Source of the DNA: Bacillota bacterium
GTDB taxonomy: Bacteria > Bacillota > Sulfobacillia > Sulfobacillales > Sulfobacillaceae
DNA length: 36,859 nucleotides
NCBI GenBank assembly: GCA_021797515.1
Contig: JAJZZP010000130.1
Span: forward strand, 1 to 36,859
Direction of reading: 5' to 3'
Position 1 is the stretch's first letter. Every line of letters begins with the position of its first letter. The notes below the pieces were generated by a model. That model had not been told where the DNA came from. It saw only the letters and a list, made by a program, of their open reading frames with translations, and did not search any database. This document shows positions 33,841-36,859 of this stretch, piece by piece. The translations under genes were made by a program, and so were the position numbers.

Positions 33841-34557
33841 TTATATGATGCGGCTCAAAATATGTCCTGCGGTAATACCTACGACCACGGCAATGGCCGC
33901 GACGACGACAAATTGCATGCCACTTTTCCACCATGAGGTTTTGGCCACGAGAGCTTTGGCCGTTCCCAGACCAAATGCCGTAAGCATGGCTAGTGCAACC
34001 GCCCAGATGATCGCCACGTGTGGGTTGGGAATAATAATGTACGGAGCGATGGGAGGAATAGACCCCACAATTACAGCCAATGCCATAATGCCGGCAGAAA
34101 CCCAAGCATTATCAAGATTTTCTAGCATAATTCCCAGTTCTTCTTTCATCATGAAATCCACCCAACGTTCCTTGTCAGCCGTAATGTGTTCTGTCAAACT
34201 CTTTACCAAGTCGTGACTAAAGCCTTGAGCGCGATAAATGCCCTCAACTTCGAGGCGTTCCTCGTCTGGCACTTCATGAACTTCTCGCAACTCACGGTGA
34301 CGTTCGGACATGAAGTATTCATTTTGAGCTGCAGTAGACAGATATGCTCCCAAGCCCATCGCAACCGTTGCCGCCATAACGGCAGCCAAACCGGCTAGAA
34401 GAATATGATGGCTGCTCATACGGGACGCGGTCACGCCAACGATCAGTCCTGTAATTGACACCAAGCCGTCATTGACACCGAAGACAATTTCTCTAATGGA
34501 TCTGGCACGCGGAGTGTGAATCTTCTGCTCCGAGTGGGTTTTGGCAACGCTTATCAC
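33841..34557 (-). CDS. VIT1/CCC1-family iron/manganese transporter
   Basis: A 238-residue membrane protein. The N-terminal part has REIVFGVNDGLVSITGLIVGV, the family hallmark (R..vfG.nDGlvs..gl..G). A cytoplasmic metal-binding helix pair follows, with ERHRELREVHEVPDEE and DFMMKEELGIML (Glu/Met-rich, typical of VIT1). Three C-terminal hydrophobic helices complete a five-helix layout. Such proteins move Fe2+ or Mn2+ out of the cytoplasm, sensible for a host exposed to high iron. GTG 34557 is preferred: GGAGG is 8 nt upstream, whereas the ATG at 34572 overlaps it. Confidence 0.85.
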   Translation of the reverse strand: MISVAKTHSEQKIHTPRARSIREIVFGVNDGLVSITGLIVGVTASRMSSHHILLAGLAAVMAATVAMGLGAYLSTAAQNEYFMSERHRELREVHEVPDEERLEVEGIYRAQGFSHDLVKSLTEHITADKERWVDFMMKEELGIMLENLDNAWVSAGIMALAVIVGSIPPIAPYIIIPNPHVAIIWAVALAMLTAFGLGTAKALVAKTSWWKSGMQFVVVAAIAVVVGITAGHILSRII

Positions 34558-34658
34558 AACATCCACCTCCATTTAAGATTTGCATCATGGGTCAATTATA
34601 GAAATATCAGTTTCATCCGATTCGTAAGCGCAAGTGAGAATCAGTCTATTAAAGCAAC

Positions 34659-35483
34659 TTAAGAAGGGATTGGTGGTTCGCAATACTCATCAGTGTTAGG
34701 ATGAGCTAACTGGTTGGGGACGGGGACATCACTTAAGGAGTCCATTGCATCATGCGCCGTCACGTCCATTTGAATAGGGGTTAATGTGATATAGCCCGCA
34801 TCGAGGGCGCCTACATCTGTCGATGTATCTAGCGCGAATGACTTGGGGCGACCAATGAACCACAAATATTCGCGGCCTTGAGGGTCTTGACGCCGGATGA
34901 AACGATTTTCATATTCGCGCCGGCCGAGTCCAACCACTAGAAGAGATTGAGGAGAATTCTCAATCCAGCGGGGGAAATTTACATTGTAAAATATATCTGG
35001 GCGCGGTAACACAAAATCGGGAGAATGGATCCACCAGCGAACAAATTGAGCACACCAGAGGAAATCGCGCGGGGAACCGCTGTCCCCAACGTCTAAGGAC
35101 AGGGCGATGGACGGTACTCCTAGAAACATACCCTCCATGGCGGCTGAAACAGTTCCAGAATAATACACGTCGCGACCAAGATTTGACCCCCGATTAATTC
35201 CCGATAGCAACAAATCTGGCCTTTGGGTCAATAACAACTCAACGCCGAGTTTGGCATTGTCTGCAGGCGTACCGGTGGTAATCCACGCGTTTACGTTAGA
35301 CGCTTCGGCGATTACGGTTGGATTGACTCTAAGCGGCTTGTGCCGCGTGATGGCATGACCGCTGGTGCTGCGCTCATCATGGGAGGCAACCACTGTTACT
35401 TCGTCTGAAGTTGATAGAGTAGCCGCGAGTACCCTAAGACCTGTGGCATATATTCCGTCATCGTTGGTAATAAGGATCCGCAT
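34659..35483 (-). CDS. surE: 5'/3'-nucleotidase SurE
   Basis: A 274-residue protein beginning MRILITNDDGIYATGL, with the metal-binding D-D pair at residues 8-9. It continues with VVASHDERSTSGHAIT (metal-ligand Ser about 40), TGTPADNAKLG and LLLSGINRGSNLG (metal-ligand Asn about 97), then YYSGTVSAAMEG. All SurE signature blocks are present and the length is normal. The enzyme dephosphorylates nucleoside monophosphates in stationary phase. AAGGAGGG is 6 nt upstream of the ATG. It is monocistronic or first before the VIT gene (101-bp gap). Confidence 0.93.
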   Translation of the reverse strand: MRILITNDDGIYATGLRVLAATLSTSDEVTVVASHDERSTSGHAITRHKPLRVNPTVIAEASNVNAWITTGTPADNAKLGVELLLTQRPDLLLSGINRGSNLGRDVYYSGTVSAAMEGMFLGVPSIALSLDVGDSGSPRDFLWCAQFVRWWIHSPDFVLPRPDIFYNVNFPRWIENSPQSLLVVGLGRREYENRFIRRQDPQGREYLWFIGRPKSFALDTSTDVGALDAGYITLTPIQMDVTAHDAMDSLSDVPVPNQLAHPNTDEYCEPPIPS

Positions 35484-35962
35484 CGTTTAACCCTCCTTGA
35501 TACATCGACCAATAATAGCAAACGGAAAGGAAGCGCATTGAGTTCGCTATTATGCCGCTGCCCAGAATTCAAAATTTGCTTGCTTCTTTAGAAAGAAGTG
35601 AATAATGGGTTGATATTGACTCCAATAATATAGCAGAGTATTATGCCGATAGTAAGCGATTACAACAAATTTATAATATTATTCGACGGTAAACAATAAC
35701 GGAAGCCGAGTAATTTGAGAAACGAAATAACGACTTTGTGGCACGCGAGTCGTGCGGGAACTCGACCGAGTTCAATGGAGGCCGAGATCGACATGCCCGG
35801 TGGTGCACGGCAGTGTATTCTAGTAGAGTATACCAATAAGGAACCATCTGAAGAGGCTGTCAAGGCTGAGGACTATGTCCTCAGATTAGGTTTACAGGTG
35901 GTTTTGAGCGTCACCGGGATAGGGTCTTGCGATATTCCCAGAAATTCTGAGAGGAGCTATTT
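35484..35962 (+). other. Intergenic region with a long leader and a doubtful ORF
   Basis: A strong promoter lies at 35616-35644, followed by about 310 nt before the nitroreductase start. The frame 35715-35978 (TTG start, 87 codons, no convincing ribosome-binding site) overlaps that gene by 16 bp. It contains MEAEIDMPGGARQCILVEYT, which looks protein-like but matches nothing I know. A perfect hairpin CTGAGGAC-TAT-GTCCTCAG sits at 35866-35884. Confidence 0.35.
35616..35644 (+). promoter_or_regulatory. Vegetative-type promoter upstream of the nitroreductase
   Basis: TTGACT (35616-35621), a 17-bp spacer and TATTAT (35639-35644) form a near-consensus sigma-A promoter. Transcription would start near 35651, leaving a 310-nt leader. 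Confidence 0.6.
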
Positions 35963-36532
35963 ATGGTGGATATATTAAATATTATTCAGAGTCGTCGCAG
36001 CGCAGGCGTGTTTTCGGGAGACGTCGATGATTTAACTATTCGCACCCTTATTGAAGAAGCGGCAATTTGGGCCCCTAACCATCATCTTAGCGAACCTTGG
36101 CGATTTACGGTGATAACAGGGTCGGCACGAGAACGTATTGGTCACGAATGGGCGCTCATCGCGGCTAATGAAATGGAAATCAAAGAGCCCGCCCGGTCGA
36201 AGTACATTGCTACTGAATCGTCCAAGTTGCAACGAGCTCCAGTGATTATTGTTGTCAGCCAACATGTAAATGGGACTGCGATTCAGGTTACGGAAGACCA
36301 CTCTGCTGTGGCAGCAGCCATCGAAAACCTCCTTCTGGCAGCTCATGGATTGGGAATGGCGGCTCATTGGAAAACCGGGAAAATGGCGTATCATGATGCG
36401 TTTAAAAACCTCATCGGTGTGGATTCATCGGATCGCATTATTGGCCTAATTTATTTAGGGGAAGGTACTGAACCAAAAGAAACCTTGCGACACAGAAAAA
36501 CTGAAGAAATTTTACGTTGGGTTCGTGAGTAG
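35963..36532 (+). CDS. Nitroreductase-family FMN oxidoreductase
   Basis: A 189-residue flavoprotein. The N-terminal IIQSRRSAGVFSGDVDD, then EEAAIWAPNHHLSEPWRFTV, is the nitroreductase FMN-binding signature (R.S...F......I..il..A..APnh...ePWRF). A later SAVAAAIENLLLAAHGLGMAAHWKTG is the conserved dimer-interface/FMN helix, and LGEG near the C-terminus contacts FMN. It belongs to the short YdjA-like group. GAGAGGAG precedes the ATG. It would reduce nitro compounds, quinones or enones with NAD(P)H; the substrate is unknown. Confidence 0.88.
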   Translation: MVDILNIIQSRRSAGVFSGDVDDLTIRTLIEEAAIWAPNHHLSEPWRFTVITGSARERIGHEWALIAANEMEIKEPARSKYIATESSKLQRAPVIIVVSQHVNGTAIQVTEDHSAVAAAIENLLLAAHGLGMAAHWKTGKMAYHDAFKNLIGVDSSDRIIGLIYLGEGTEPKETLRHRKTEEILRWVRE

Positions 36533-36561
36533 GTCGCGAACAACAATTCATCAAAATTCAG

Positions 36562-36602
36562 CGCGGTGGATACCTCGGCCTTGAGGCCGGGGAGGAGCCG
36601 CG
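36562..36602. mobile_element. IS200/IS605-like end hairpin
   Basis: CCTCGGCC-TTGA-GGCCGGGGAGG (about 36573-36594), inside outer CGCGG/CCGCG arms, gives a strong hairpin of the type found at the 3' ends of tnpB-carrying IS200/IS605 elements. No transposase gene remains on either side. The surrounding 36533-36740 has no intact ORF and is probably decayed insertion-element DNA. Confidence 0.45.
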
Positions 36603-36743
36603 TGAGAGAAACCCTCTTCCCACGTTGCGTCCCCACTAAAACTGTGATGTGGTAGCACATTAGTGAATTTTAAGAAGCGTCTGCGATGGCGCAAAGCTTC
36701 CAGTGGCCGCAGGGATCTTTACGGAAGCGGCCTTGAACATAAT

Positions 36744-36792
36744 GCCCGCTTGACCCCCTCTTAGGCGATAGCCAAGAGGGGGTCAAGCGGGC
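36744..36792 (-). terminator. Perfect 19-bp inverted repeat overlapping the end of the right-edge gene
   Basis: GCCCGCTTGACCCCCTCTT (36744-36762) is exactly complementary to 36774-36792 around an 11-nt loop, and an extra GGC/GCC pair can form inside. The right arm contains the stop codon of the minus-strand gene. It can act as a terminator for that gene, although no T tract follows on the minus strand. It could alternatively be an insertion-element end. A second GGCGGC/GCCGCC hairpin lies beside it. Confidence 0.5.
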
Positions 36793-36859
36793 GGCGGCTT
36801 CTTGGCCGCCTTGCGGGGTTTTTCTTTGGTCCCTTGGGCCTCGGCATAGCGCTTTACGG
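36783..36859 (-). CDS. C-terminal end of an unidentified basic protein, partial
   Basis: The minus-strand frame entering from the right edge reads VKRYAEAQGTKEKPRKAAKK and then PPPA before TGA at 36783-36785. A lysine/alanine/proline-rich tail like this is common in DNA- or RNA-binding proteins. Only 24-25 residues are inside the window, so no family call is possible. The alternative frames in the same stretch are less protein-like. Confidence 0.45.
   Translation of the reverse strand, partial: VKRYAEAQGTKEKPRKAAKKPPPA

Noticed and set aside
1-36859. CRISPR array, tRNA or rRNA genes, phage or conjugative modules
   Set aside because: No regularly spaced direct repeats, no cloverleaf-like sequence ending in CCA and no rRNA-like blocks were seen; mobile DNA is limited to insertion-sequence remnants.

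Overview
The window looks like a chromosomal segment of an acidophilic, moderately thermophilic, sulfur- and metal-oxidising Firmicute of the Sulfobacillus type. This is inference, not a database result. The grounds are roughly 50% GC, strong AGGAGG ribosome-binding sites, many TTG/GTG starts, coenzyme A-persulfide chemistry, a tetrathionate/sulfur reductase-like molybdoenzyme, a form II CO-dehydrogenase-like enzyme, chromate-resistance domains, a VIT/CCC1 metal transporter, and scattered remnants of insertion sequences and genes.

Layout. 1-1640 is a gene graveyard that ends in a frameshifted class II aldolase pseudogene. 1653-2861 encodes a zinc-dependent dehydrogenase. 2851-5353 holds a divergent pair, a CoA-disulfide reductase/rhodanese fusion and a CPBP membrane protease, and the region between them carries two CsoR/CstR-like operator sequences. 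5713-8767 holds two divergent GT-C-like membrane glycosyltransferase genes. 8840-11171 holds an O-methyltransferase, a GNAT acetyltransferase and a universal stress protein. Between the first two lie a decayed GGDEF gene and an IS200/IS605-type end.

Core region, 11324-25239. A tight L-M-S operon for a molybdenum hydroxylase (CoxL form II/xanthine dehydrogenase family) is followed by a large STAND-type ATPase with a C-terminal helix-turn-helix on the opposite strand. A second operon then runs tatA - Fe-S subunit - NrfD-type membrane anchor - Tat-exported molybdopterin catalytic subunit - TorD-like chaperone - tatC. This second operon encodes a respiratory molybdoenzyme together with its own maturation chaperone and its own Tat translocase components, and is the most system-like part of the window.

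Right part, 25890-36532. It holds a GT-B glycosyltransferase, a six-helix membrane protein and an MFS transporter. A chromate-resistance cluster follows: an orphan ChrB C-terminal domain gene faces a ChrB N-domain/C-domain gene pair split by one in-frame TGA, and a perfect palindromic operator lies at the orphan's promoter. Then come a Nudix hydrolase, an alkaline-phosphatase-superfamily hydrolase, a MazG-like protein, a small unknown protein, a VIT1-like transporter, SurE and a nitroreductase. The right edge has another IS200/IS605-like hairpin and the C-terminus of an unidentified minus-strand gene with a 19-bp perfect inverted repeat at its end.

All calls come from reading the sequence and translations; no similarity search was run.
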